From: CADEED01 sp035286365 | GTDB taxonomy: Bacteria; Pseudomonadota; Gammaproteobacteria; Steroidobacterales; Steroidobacteraceae | Assembly: GCA_035286365.1 (NCBI GenBank) | Contig: DATHJZ010000108.1 | Location: 36,224-100,223, forward strand | Direction of reading: 5' to 3' | Length of the DNA stretch: 64,000 bases | Position numbers and translations under genes: made by a program | Part shown: one piece after another, positions 56,410 through 64,000 of the stretch | How positions within the stretch are numbered: the stretch's first letter is position 1 | Layout: each line of letters starts with the position of its first letter | Notes under the pieces: model-generated | The model's input: only the letters and a program-made list of their open reading frames with translations | What the model was told of the DNA's origin: nothing | Databases searched by the model: none

Positions 56410-56440
56410 CTACTTCCTGCCGGGCAGCGCGTGCGCAGCG

Positions 56441-57445
56441 CTAGCGAGTCCCGGCCGGCGGGACCAGCGCATCGTGGATCGGCGTATTCCATGCGTCCTT
56501 GTCGATGTCGTAGACGATGAAGTTGCTGTCGAACTGCCAGTAGGTCCACGCCCAGCCGCGCTTCTCCGCGGCGCGCGCGACGGCAGCGGTGTACTTGATG
56601 CGAGCCTCCTGCGGCGCCTTGTCATAGGCGCCGAACTCGCCTAACAGGATCGGGCGGCCTTGTTTCTTCGCCCAGGCCTGCGCGGTATCGAAGTCCCGGT
56701 CGATCTTGGCGAGATCTGCCGGTGTGCCCCAGTTGATTCCCGAGAGCTTGGTGTATTCGGGGGCCCAGCTCGCCCCCTGATGTGTGAAGGGATGCGGCTC
56801 GTAGTAGTGCACCGAGACGATGATGTGCCGGTCGTTCGCCGGGAGCTCGAGCTTCGGCAGCCAGGACATGTTGTTCCAGAACGCGGGGCCGATCAGCACG
56901 TTGCGCGTCGGGTTGGTCTTGCGAATGATGGCCAGCGCTTCGGGAAACAGCGCGTTCCAGTGCTGGTCCATCGCGCCGCTCGGCTCGTTGAGGATCTCGT
57001 AGACCACGTTATCTGGCGCGTTCTTGTAGTGCTCGGCGACCTGTGTCCAGAACGCGAGCACGCGCGCGCGGCAGCTGGCCGCATCCCGGCCGCAGTGCTC
57101 GTAGTCGTGCTCGTCGAGGATTACGTGCAGGTCCTGCTTCAACGCCTCGTCAACGAGACCGTCGAGGATCGCGAACCAGCTTGCCGGCAGTTCGAGCCGT
57201 TCGTTCATGGGCCTGAAGCCGTACAGATTGATGCGTACGGTGTCGAAGCCGCCTTCCTTGATGATCTTGAAGTGCCGCGGCTGGAAGCGCGCCTTCCCGG
57301 CGTCCTTCCACAGCGGGTCGTACCCGACGATGTTCACGCCGCGCTTCATCTCCTTCACCTGGTCGATGGCGGAAAGCGGCTGATCGGCGGCCGCTGCCAG
57401 CAGCGGCGCCAGCAGCAGCATCGACAGGAACTGTGCGTATCTCAT
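56441..57445 (-). CDS. Glycoside hydrolase family 5 (cellulase-like)
   Basis: 334 residues with a signal peptide (LSMLLLAPLLAAAA). GH5 landmarks are the acid/base Glu154 in ILNEPSG and the nucleophile Glu270 in LLGEFGAYD, with FDTVRINLY and SVHYYEPHPF. Both catalytic residues are intact. Members act on beta-linked glucans, mannans or related polysaccharides; the exact one is not visible. The protein is single-domain without a binding module. It precedes a zinc-ribbon gene on the same strand by 12 bases, from which it may be co-transcribed. Confidence 0.9.
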   Translation of the reverse strand: MRYAQFLSMLLLAPLLAAAADQPLSAIDQVKEMKRGVNIVGYDPLWKDAGKARFQPRHFKIIKEGGFDTVRINLYGFRPMNERLELPASWFAILDGLVDEALKQDLHVILDEHDYEHCGRDAASCRARVLAFWTQVAEHYKNAPDNVVYEILNEPSGAMDQHWNALFPEALAIIRKTNPTRNVLIGPAFWNNMSWLPKLELPANDRHIIVSVHYYEPHPFTHQGASWAPEYTKLSGINWGTPADLAKIDRDFDTAQAWAKKQGRPILLGEFGAYDKAPQEARIKYTAAVARAAEKRGWAWTYWQFDSNFIVYDIDKDAWNTPIHDALVPPAGTR

Positions 57446-57457
57446 TTCAACCCCTCG

Positions 57458-57760
57458 TTACTTCTTGCCGAACAGCGCTTCGAGCGCAGCCTTTGACGCA
57501 TCCACTTCCGCGATGTTGGGCGCCACGTAGGCGCCGACTTTCGGCTTGAAGTGATCGCAGAAATTAGCCTGGATCTTGTCGCGCACTTCTTCGGCGGTGG
57601 GTTCGCGGCAGTGCTTGGCGACGCGCGTGTCGTACTCCACGCACAGCCGGCAGACGTGCAGCTCGGAGTGACAGGCCTTGCACTCATCGAGCCGGCGCAA
57701 CGGCAGCGACAGCGCTTCGAGCGAAGCGCCGCATTTCCAGCAGGTGAGTCCGTGTGCCAT
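57458..57760 (-). CDS. Small Cys-rich zinc-ribbon protein
   Basis: 100 residues from ATG 57758-57760. Paired cysteines lie at CWKCG, CKACHSELHVCRLC, then KHCREP and FCDHF, making two zinc-binding units. The C-terminus is helical (EVDASKAALEALFGKK). The family is uncharacterised; such ribbons often mediate protein contact. The ATG abuts a GGGGTCAGACCCC palindrome, so the repeat lies where a promoter or ribosome site would be. Confidence 0.78.
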   Translation of the reverse strand: MAHGLTCWKCGASLEALSLPLRRLDECKACHSELHVCRLCVEYDTRVAKHCREPTAEEVRDKIQANFCDHFKPKVGAYVAPNIAEVDASKAALEALFGKK

Positions 57761-57773
57761 GGGGTCAGACCCC
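57761..57773. repeat. GGGGTCAGACCCC palindrome, copy 1
   Basis: Six-base arms GGGGTC and GACCCC around a central A. A second identical copy lies at 59535-59547. The unit resembles REP-type palindromes and here separates the zinc-ribbon start from the WYL regulator's stop (57777-57779). Confidence 0.7.
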
Positions 57774-57776
57774 AAA

Positions 57777-58766
57777 TTAGCGAATCGCTTTGCCGCGCGC
57801 CACACCTGCATGCATTTGCTGGAGCTTTGCGGCTTCCTTCGCGATCGCGGCACGCAGCTCGGCGGGCGCGATTACTTCCATGTCAGCTCCCATGCGCAGC
57901 GCCTCGCGGACCGCGTGTGGCAGGCGTTCGAAGGGAATGGTCGCTTCGATCCATTCGTTCGCGGGTGGGGAGGGATGCTGCGCCGCCACTGCATCTGCGC
58001 CGGCCGGATTCACATCGCGCAACAGCTGCACGCCGCGCGGCGACAGCCGCACGCGCGCCATCTCGCTGCGCAGACCGGCTTCGAAATCACGGGCGGCTGC
58101 GACCCAGAATTTTGCGAGATCAAAGTTGCGCGGGCGTGCATTGGCTTCGTCCGTGATCTCGAGCGTGCGCATGCCAGCCACGCGGTAGATGCGCGTCGTC
58201 CCTGCGGCGGCGCCGGCCGCGTACCAGGTGCCGCCCTTCATGACGAGGCCGAGGGGCGAAATCAGGCGTTTCACGAGACCCTTCCAGCTTTCGTAACTGA
58301 TGCGCACCTGGCGGTCGGACCACACGGCTTCCGCCAGCGTCCGCAGCACTGTCGGCGGCGCGGGCCGCTCGTACCAGGGCGCGGGGTCGAGATGAAATCG
58401 CGTCGCGACGCGCTGCGCGAGTTTGCCCTTGCCCGGCGGAATGCTCGCGAGGATCTTGAGGCGCGCGGATTCCGCATCCTCGCCAAGGCCGAGGTCGGCC
58501 GCGGCCTGCGCCATGCCGATCAGGGACACCGCATCGGCTTCGGGTGCGGTGAGCCCGGTGAGATTGGTGCGAAATCCGCCCAGCAGCGCGAAGCCTCCAT
58601 TGCGGCCGCGCTCGGCATAGACGGGCACGCCGGCCGCACCCAGCTGATCGACGTCGCGATAGATCGTGCGCACCGAGACTTCGAGCTCGCGCGCCAAGGC
58701 CTCGGCGCTGACGCGGCCGCGGGCTTGAAGGACGATCAGGATGGTGAGGAGTCTGCTGGCGCGCAT
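57777..58766 (-). CDS. WYL-domain transcriptional regulator (YafY-like)
   Basis: 329 residues. The N-terminal helix-turn-helix is RLLTILIVLQARGRVSAEAL, with ELEVSVRTIYRDVDQLGAAG and the wing RGRNGGFALL. The WYL domain (about 145-235) has IRSISYESW-like VRISYESWKGLVKRLISPLG and GGTWYAAGAA. A C-terminal extension (WCX domain) follows. WYL regulators sense small ligands or DNA ends. No obvious target lies adjacent. The stop abuts a GGGGTCAGACCCC palindrome. Confidence 0.87.
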   Translation of the reverse strand: MRASRLLTILIVLQARGRVSAEALARELEVSVRTIYRDVDQLGAAGVPVYAERGRNGGFALLGGFRTNLTGLTAPEADAVSLIGMAQAAADLGLGEDAESARLKILASIPPGKGKLAQRVATRFHLDPAPWYERPAPPTVLRTLAEAVWSDRQVRISYESWKGLVKRLISPLGLVMKGGTWYAAGAAAGTTRIYRVAGMRTLEITDEANARPRNFDLAKFWVAAARDFEAGLRSEMARVRLSPRGVQLLRDVNPAGADAVAAQHPSPPANEWIEATIPFERLPHAVREALRMGADMEVIAPAELRAAIAKEAAKLQQMHAGVARGKAIR

Positions 58767-58888
58767 CGCACGCGTTCACTTGTCGGGCAGCGGGAATTCC
58801 TGACATACCCTAGCAGGGTTTGCGGGTTATCTCCGTCGCGTCACGACGCCACGTTTTCCGCTGGGACTGGCGCTGGGCCGCGCCGCGC

Positions 58889-59488
58889 TCAGGCGCGCGT
58901 CCAGTCCATGATCCAGCCCTGGTCCCAGGACTTGCCGCCGTCGCGCGAAACCGCCTGGCGCCAGCGGCAGGATTTCGGTGTGATCAGATCCCAGATGCCT
59001 ATCCACTTGACGGACTTGCCCTCGACTTCGTCGTCCGACACGAAGATGCCGGCACCGTTCTCGAAGCTGCCCGTCACACCGGGCGAGGCGATCACGCCGC
59101 TCTGCGCGTTCACCCAGTGATCCGACCAGACCTTCTTCTCGACGTCGAGCAGGCGCAAACCCATGCCGCTGAAATTTCTCTCGGGTATGCGCAGCTCTTC
59201 GACCGAGCCGATGCCGGCGAGGATGCCGTGCACGGTGGCTTCGCCCCTGAACTCGATCCATGCCTTCCCCTCCGTTTTGGGCTTCGGCTGGCGATTGCGA
59301 ATGCGCCATTCGCCGGACAGCCAGTTGAAGTCGCCAGGCTTGCCCGGCGTCGGACTCGTGGGCAGCGGCGGAATCGGATCGAGCTCAAAGGGTGGAATGT
59401 CTGCCGCGCGTGCGCGCCTCGCGTTCGCGAGCCAGGCCGCGCCCAGTGCGATACCGGCGCCGAGGATTGATCTGCGGGTTTCGTACAT
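58889..59488 (-). CDS. Tat-exported protein of unknown function
   Basis: 199 residues with a twin-arginine leader (ETRRSILGAGIALGAAWLAN). The mature protein is beta-rich, with NWLSGEWRIRNRQ and EGKAWIEFRGEATVHGIL, and has the character of DUF1579-like lipocalin-type proteins. No catalytic motif is obvious. It may be a folded cofactor-free binding protein; the Tat route suggests folding before export. It lies between the WYL regulator and uvrA, all on the left-pointing strand, with gaps over 60 bases. Confidence 0.78.
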   Translation of the reverse strand: MYETRRSILGAGIALGAAWLANARRARAADIPPFELDPIPPLPTSPTPGKPGDFNWLSGEWRIRNRQPKPKTEGKAWIEFRGEATVHGILAGIGSVEELRIPERNFSGMGLRLLDVEKKVWSDHWVNAQSGVIASPGVTGSFENGAGIFVSDDEVEGKSVKWIGIWDLITPKSCRWRQAVSRDGGKSWDQGWIMDWTRA

Positions 59489-59534
59489 GCGTATCGTTGT
59501 ACGCGGGAATACCTGACACCCCGTGGCGGGTATT

Positions 59535-59547
59535 GGGGTCAGACCCC
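59535..59547. repeat. GGGGTCAGACCCC palindrome, copy 2
   Basis: Identical to the unit at 57761-57773 and located just 2 bases past the stop of the uvrA gene (59549-59551). It may act as a transcript-end hairpin. Confidence 0.7.
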
Positions 59548-59548
59548 T

Positions 59549-62500
59549 TTACGCGAGCCGGTCGCGCAGAAATTCACGCAGCACTTCGCCGGTATGCGAC
59601 TGCGCAGCTTTCGCAACCACGGCAGCCGGCGGACCGGCGACTACGATCTTGCCGCCGTCATTGCCCGCCTCGGGACCCATATCAATGATCCAGTCGGCCT
59701 CGGCCATCACGTCGAGGTTGTGCTCGACGACCACCACGGAGTTGCCCGCGTCCACCAGCCGGTGCAGCACGTGAATGAGCTTCTCGACATCGGCCATGTG
59801 CAGACCGACGGTGGGCTCGTCGAGCACGTACAAAGTGTGTTGTGCCTTCTGGCGCGGCGCGCGCCGTTCCTCGCCGCGCACCTTGGCGAGCTCGGTTACG
59901 AGCTTGATGCGCTGCGCCTCACCCCCCGAGAGCGTCGGGCTGGGCTGGCCGAGCGTCAGGTAGCCGAGGCCGACATCCTGCAGCAGCCGCAGCGCGTGAT
60001 GAATCGACGGATGCGCCGCAAAGAACTCCACCGCGTCGTCGATGTTCATGGCCAGCAGGTCGCCGACGGACTTGCCCCGCCACAGGATCGTGAGCGTCTC
60101 GCTGTTGAATCGCCGGCCGCGGCACGAATCGCACAGCACCTTCACGTCCGGCAGGAAGTTCATCTCGATCGTCTGCATACCCTGGCCTTCGCAGGCCGGG
60201 CAGCGGCCTTCGCCCGTGTTGAACGAGAAGCGGCTCGTGCTGTAGCCCGCGATCTTCGCCTCGGTGGTATTGGCATAAATGCGGCGGATGTCGTCCCAGA
60301 ATCCGATGTACGTCGCCGGGCACGAACGCGGTGTCTTGCCGATCGGCGTCTGGTCCACCTCGAGCACGCGGTCGACGAGCTCCGCGCCGCGCACGCGCGC
60401 GAGTCCGGTCAGCGCGGGTAGTTTGGCGCCGCGCGGCAATTTCGTGGTCAGGCGCTTGAGGTTCGTGTACAGCACGTCGCGCGCCACGGTGGACTTGCCG
60501 GAACCGGACACGCCCGTCACCACGACCAGGCGCCCCAGGGGTACGCCGATGTCTTCCTTGTGGACGTTGTGCAACTCGACCCCGTCGAGCCGCAGATGCG
60601 GCGCACGCGCGGTCGTCGCGCGCCGCGGCTCGGCGGAATGCATCAACGGATTCTTGAGGAAGCGGCCGGTGATGGAATTCGGATTCGCCTTGAGCTGCTC
60701 AATGGTTCCGGCGGCCACGACTTCACCACCGCGCACGCCGGCGCCGGGCCCGAGGTCGATAACGTGATCGGCGCGGCGGATCGTGTCCTCGTCGTGCTCG
60801 ACGACAACCAGCGTGTTGCGGTTCTTCGCGAGCTCCGACAACGCATCCAGCAGCACCTTGTTGTCGCGCGGATGCAGGCCGATGGTGGGCTCGTCGAGCA
60901 CGTAACACACACCCTGCAGGTTCGAGCCGAGCTGCGCCGCCAGGCGAATGCGCTGCGCCTCACCGCCCGACAACGTCGGCGCGGAGCGATCCAGCGGTAG
61001 ATAACCCAAGCCGACGCGCTGCAGGAACGACATGCGCGACTTGATCTCGGCCATCAGATCGCGCGCGATCTCGGTTTCACGCTTGTTGAGCCGCAGCTTG
61101 CGCACGAACGCGACGGTCGCATCGATCGCCAGGTGGGTGAGGTCGGCGATGTTGAAGTCGCGGAAACGCACGTGCAGCGCGATCTGGTTCAGGCGCTGGC
61201 CATGGCAGCTCTCGCAGCTATGCGCTTCGCCCTCGAGTGATTCATTCCAGGCGTTTTCCTCGCCGCTCTGCTCCTCGTCGAAACCCTCGAGCGCGAGGCC
61301 GGTGCCGAAGCAGTCCTCGCACCAGCCGTGCTTGGAATTGAACGAGAACAGGCGGGGATCGAGCTCGGAGAAGCTGGTGCCACAGGAAGGGCAGGCGCGC
61401 TTGATGCTGAACACCTGGATTTTTGGCTTCTTCGCGGTCGAGTCGAGATCCAGCACATGCACCAGGCCTTTGCCCATGTCGAGCGCGCGGATCACGTTGC
61501 GCTCGAGCAGGTCGGCGCTGTCGCCCTGCACGTTGATCTGGTTGATCGGCAGCTCGATGGTGTGTTCCTTGAAGCGGTTGAGCCGCGGCCACTGGATGGT
61601 GGAAATCATCTCGCCATCGACGCGCAGCTGCTTGTGGCCGCGCGCGTTGGCCCACTTCGCGAGCTCGGTGTAGTAACCCTTGCGCGCCACTACCAGCGGG
61701 GCCAGCAACATGATGCGCGAACCCTTGTGCTGCTTGAGCAGTCGCTCGGCAATGCTCGCCGCAGTTTGCGGTTCGATGGCGACGTCGCAGGTGGGGCAGA
61801 ACTGCGTGCCGAGCTTCACGTAGAGCAGGCGCAGGAAGTGGTAGATCTCCGTGAGCGTGGCCACCGTGCTCTTGCGGCCACCGCGGCTGGTGCGCTGCTC
61901 GATGGCGACCGTGGGCGGAATGCCGTAGATGGCGTCCACGTCCGGCCGCGCCGACGGCTGCACGAACTGGCGCGCATAGGCATTCAGCGATTCGAGGTAC
62001 CGTCTCTGGCCCTCGTTGAAGATGATGTCGAACGCGAGCGTGGATTTGCCGGAACCGGACACACCCGTGATGACGGTGAACGCCTCGCGCGGAATCTCGA
62101 CATCGATGTTGCGCAGGTTATGTTCGCGCGCGTTGTGCACCACGATCGAATTGCGCGCGGCAGCGACGCCGTAGCGCTCGGGGGCATCCGCGACCATGCG
62201 CGTCGGGGCGGGCAGCGAGTTCGCACCGACCGCTGCTTCGTAGTCACGCAATGCCTTGCCGGTATGCGACGCGGGATGTGCCTCGACCTGCGCGGGTGTA
62301 CCGGCGACGACCACCTGGCCACCTGCATCGCCGCCTTCGGGGCCGAGATCGATCAGCCAGTCGGCCGAACGGATCACGTCGAGGTTGTGTTCGATCACCA
62401 GCAACGAATGTCCGATCTTGAGCAGCTTGCGGAAGGCGCGCAGTAGTTTGGCGACGTCGTCGAAGTGCAGGCCCGTGGTCGGTTCGTCGAACAGGAACAG

Positions 62501-64000
62501 CTTGCCGCGGATCGAGGGCGTATCGTCGGCCGCGGCTTCCGCCAGGTGTCCGGCGAGTTTCAGGCGCTGCGCCTCGCCGCCCGACAACGTCGGCACCGGC
62601 TGGCCCAGCTTCACGTACTCGAGTCCCACGTCCACCAGCGGCTGCAGGCGCACGGCGATATTCGAATTGCCGCGGAAGAACGCGAGCGCCTGCGTCACGG
62701 TCATGTCCAACACGTCGGCAATGCTCTTGCGCAAGCCGTCCGGTCCTTCGCGCTTGATCTCCAGCGTCTCGGCGCGATAACGCCGGCCGTCGCAATCGGG
62801 GCAGCGCAGATAGACGTCCGACAGGAACTGCATTTCGACGTGTTCAAAGCCGTTGCCGGTGCAGGTCGGGCAGCGCCCCGTGCCAGAGTTGAAGCTGAAC
62901 GTCCCGGGCGTGTACTTGCGCGCCCGCGCGACCGGTTCGTTGGCAAACAACTCGCGCACCACGTCGAACGCGCCGACGTAGCTGGCCGGATTCGAGCGGG
63001 TAGTTCGGCCGATCGAGCTCTGGTCGATCATTACCACGTCGTCGACCAGCTCTGCGCCGTCCAGCCGGTCGAAATCGCCCGGCGTGTCACTGGGCTGGCC
63101 CTTGGCCTTGCGCAATGCCTTGTACAACACGTCTTCGATGAGCGTGGATTTGCCCGAGCCCGATACACCGGTGATGCACACCAGGCGCCGCAACGGGAAC
63201 TCCACCGTGACGTTCTTGAGATTGTGCTCGCGCACGCCGGTGAGGCGCACGGACTTCTGCGCGGGCACCATGCGCGCGCGCGGTTCGTTGTCGGGCGCCT
63301 TGGGCTGCGCGGCGCGCGGCGCGACGATCTTCGCGCCCGACAGATATTGACCCGTGAGCGACTTCGGATTTGCGCGAATCGCCGCGGGCGTGTCGAACGC
63401 GACGATCTCGCCGCCGCGTTCGCCGGCGCCGGGTCCGAGGTCGAGCAACCGGTCCGCCGCCAGCATGATCTGCGGATCGTGCTCGACCACCACCAGGGAG
63501 TTACCGGCATCGCGCAGACGATGCATCACCTGCGTCACGCGCTGCATGTCGCGCGGATGCAGGCCGATCGAGGGTTCATCCAGCACGAACAGCGTGTTCA
63601 CCAGCGATGTGCCCAGGGCCGTAGTCAGATTTATCCGCTGCACTTCGCCACCCGACAGAGTGCGCGACTGGCGGTCCAGCGTGAGATACCCCAGCCCCAC
63701 CTCGCATAGATAGGAGAAGCGCGAGCGCACCTCGCCTAACAACAAATCCGCGGCTTCATCCATCGGTGCCGGCAGACGCAGGTCCGCGAAAAACGCACGC
63801 GATTTGTCCAATGACAACAGCATGAGGTTGTGCACGTTGCGCCCGTCGATGCGCCACAACAGCGCGTCCGGCTTGAGCCGCGAACCACCGCAGGCAGTGC
63901 AGGGCGTGTACGCGCGATAACGCGACAGCAGCACGCGCACGTGCATCTTGTAGGCCTTGGTTTCGAGCCACTCGAAGAAGCGCTTCGCGCCGTACCAGAC
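59549..64000 (-). CDS. uvrA: Tandem double-length UvrA excinuclease subunit (5' end beyond window)
   Basis: 1,483 residues lie in the window and the reading continues to the right edge; an ATG at 63944-63946 is internal, since the upstream codons read WYGAKRFFEWLE, typical UvrA sequence. Three of four complete ATPase halves are seen: copy 1 has signature LSGGEVQRI, GVSGSGKSTLIEDVLY and LSGGEAQRLKLA; copy 2 has GVSGSGKSTLAFDIIF, LSGGEAQRIRLA, GVSGSGKSTVARDVLY and LSGGEAQRIKL. Zinc-finger pairs such as CPTC/CPDC, CPSC/CEDC and CPAC/CDSC lie between. A normal UvrA has about 940 residues, so this is two UvrA units joined. It should recognise damaged DNA in excision repair, or be a specialised paralogue. 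Confidence 0.93.
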   Translation of the reverse strand, partial: VWYGAKRFFEWLETKAYKMHVRVLLSRYRAYTPCTACGGSRLKPDALLWRIDGRNVHNLMLLSLDKSRAFFADLRLPAPMDEAADLLLGEVRSRFSYLCEVGLGYLTLDRQSRTLSGGEVQRINLTTALGTSLVNTLFVLDEPSIGLHPRDMQRVTQVMHRLRDAGNSLVVVEHDPQIMLAADRLLDLGPGAGERGGEIVAFDTPAAIRANPKSLTGQYLSGAKIVAPRAAQPKAPDNEPRARMVPAQKSVRLTGVREHNLKNVTVEFPLRRLVCITGVSGSGKSTLIEDVLYKALRKAKGQPSDTPGDFDRLDGAELVDDVVMIDQSSIGRTTRSNPASYVGAFDVVRELFANEPVARARKYTPGTFSFNSGTGRCPTCTGNGFEHVEMQFLSDVYLRCPDCDGRRYRAETLEIKREGPDGLRKSIADVLDMTVTQALAFFRGNSNIAVRLQPLVDVGLEYVKLGQPVPTLSGGEAQRLKLAGHLAEAAADDTPSIRGKLFLFDEPTTGLHFDDVAKLLRAFRKLLKIGHSLLVIEHNLDVIRSADWLIDLGPEGGDAGGQVVVAGTPAQVEAHPASHTGKALRDYEAAVGANSLPAPTRMVADAPERYGVAAARNSIVVHNAREHNLRNIDVEIPREAFTVITGVSGSGKSTLAFDIIFNEGQRRYLESLNAYARQFVQPSARPDVDAIYGIPPTVAIEQRTSRGGRKSTVATLTEIYHFLRLLYVKLGTQFCPTCDVAIEPQTAASIAERLLKQHKGSRIMLLAPLVVARKGYYTELAKWANARGHKQLRVDGEMISTIQWPRLNRFKEHTIELPINQINVQGDSADLLERNVIRALDMGKGLVHVLDLDSTAKKPKIQVFSIKRACPSCGTSFSELDPRLFSFNSKHGWCEDCFGTGLALEGFDEEQSGEENAWNESLEGEAHSCESCHGQRLNQIALHVRFRDFNIADLTHLAIDATVAFVRKLRLNKRETEIARDLMAEIKSRMSFLQRVGLGYLPLDRSAPTLSGGEAQRIRLAAQLGSNLQGVCYVLDEPTIGLHPRDNKVLLDALSELAKNRNTLVVVEHDEDTIRRADHVIDLGPGAGVRGGEVVAAGTIEQLKANPNSITGRFLKNPLMHSAEPRRATTARAPHLRLDGVELHNVHKEDIGVPLGRLVVVTGVSGSGKSTVARDVLYTNLKRLTTKLPRGAKLPALTGLARVRGAELVDRVLEVDQTPIGKTPRSCPATYIGFWDDIRRIYANTTEAKIAGYSTSRFSFNTGEGRCPACEGQGMQTIEMNFLPDVKVLCDSCRGRRFNSETLTILWRGKSVGDLLAMNIDDAVEFFAAHPSIHHALRLLQDVGLGYLTLGQPSPTLSGGEAQRIKLVTELAKVRGEERRAPRQKAQHTLYVLDEPTVGLHMADVEKLIHVLHRLVDAGNSVVVVEHNLDVMAEADWIIDMGPEAGNDGGKIVVAGPPAAVVAKAAQSHTGEVLREFLRDRLA

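Noticed and set aside
63944..63946. ATG as the start of uvrA
   Set aside because: Codons upstream stay open to the edge and read as conserved UvrA sequence, so this Met is internal.

Overview
The window is dense, GC-rich bacterial DNA (I estimate about two thirds G+C) with no intergenic gap above 300 bases and no tRNA, rRNA, CRISPR array or transposase that I can see. The longest gaps (about 130-220 bases at 761-890, 8463-8614, 10082-10321, 37074-37256 and 41247-41448) hold only candidate promoters and short inverted repeats. The gene content is Gram-negative and most like a free-living gammaproteobacterium of the Xanthomonadales/Nevskiales/Steroidobacter type: two TonB-dependent receptors, Omp85, many lipoproteins, S9 and DUF885 peptidases, a tandem double-length UvrA and an Aga-type GalNAc pathway. 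The placement is inference from gene families.

Layout. 1-4751: the start of an Omp85 protein (leftward), then an ECF sigma factor, a FecR-type anti-sigma factor and an STN-domain TonB receptor in one surface-signalling operon. 4787-18127: housekeeping and metabolic genes (cupin, exported SDR, S9 peptidase, GNAT, alpha/beta hydrolase, FHA/coiled-coil protein, biosynthetic threonine deaminase, PGPGW protein, DUF885 lipoprotein, MFS exporter, and a radical SAM protein with a perfect SOS box next to its start).

18253-32139 is the most remarkable region: a ten-gene rightward operon with gaps of 9-29 bases or overlaps. It encodes lipoproteins, a membrane Ser/Thr kinase with TPR repeats, a transmembrane protein joining an FHA-like domain, PEGA repeats and an FGE-sulfatase domain, a small anchored Pro/Ala-rich protein, an actin/Hsp70-like protein with an FHA domain, two membrane-anchored coiled-coil/von Willebrand A proteins sharing an almost identical N-terminal membrane signature, and another lipoprotein. 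A TPR/TonB-C-like periplasmic protein converges on its end. I read it as an undescribed envelope-spanning phosphosignalling or mechanical complex. There is no PP2C phosphatase and no T6SS gene near it.

32151-41246: a decayed CFA-type methyltransferase with DUF2062 and DUF1475 genes, an FMN reductase, a LuxR-type regulator, three exported proteins of unknown role, an SDR, a GGDEF-EAL protein and an NlpC/P60 lipoprotein whose start lies inside a palindromic repeat. 41449-43353: a protein with two SPOR-like modules. 43350-53688: a sugar-acid/amino-sugar locus: DeoR/AgaR repressor, divergent from TonB receptor, GH27 glycosidase, DMT permease, GatZ/AgaZ, AgaS, BadF-type sugar kinase and an exported amidohydrolase; together they suggest uptake and breakdown of alpha-linked N-acetylgalactosamine. 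53809-64000: transglutaminase/DUF3857 membrane protein, GH5 glycosidase, zinc-ribbon protein, WYL regulator, Tat-exported protein and a tandem UvrA that runs off the right edge.
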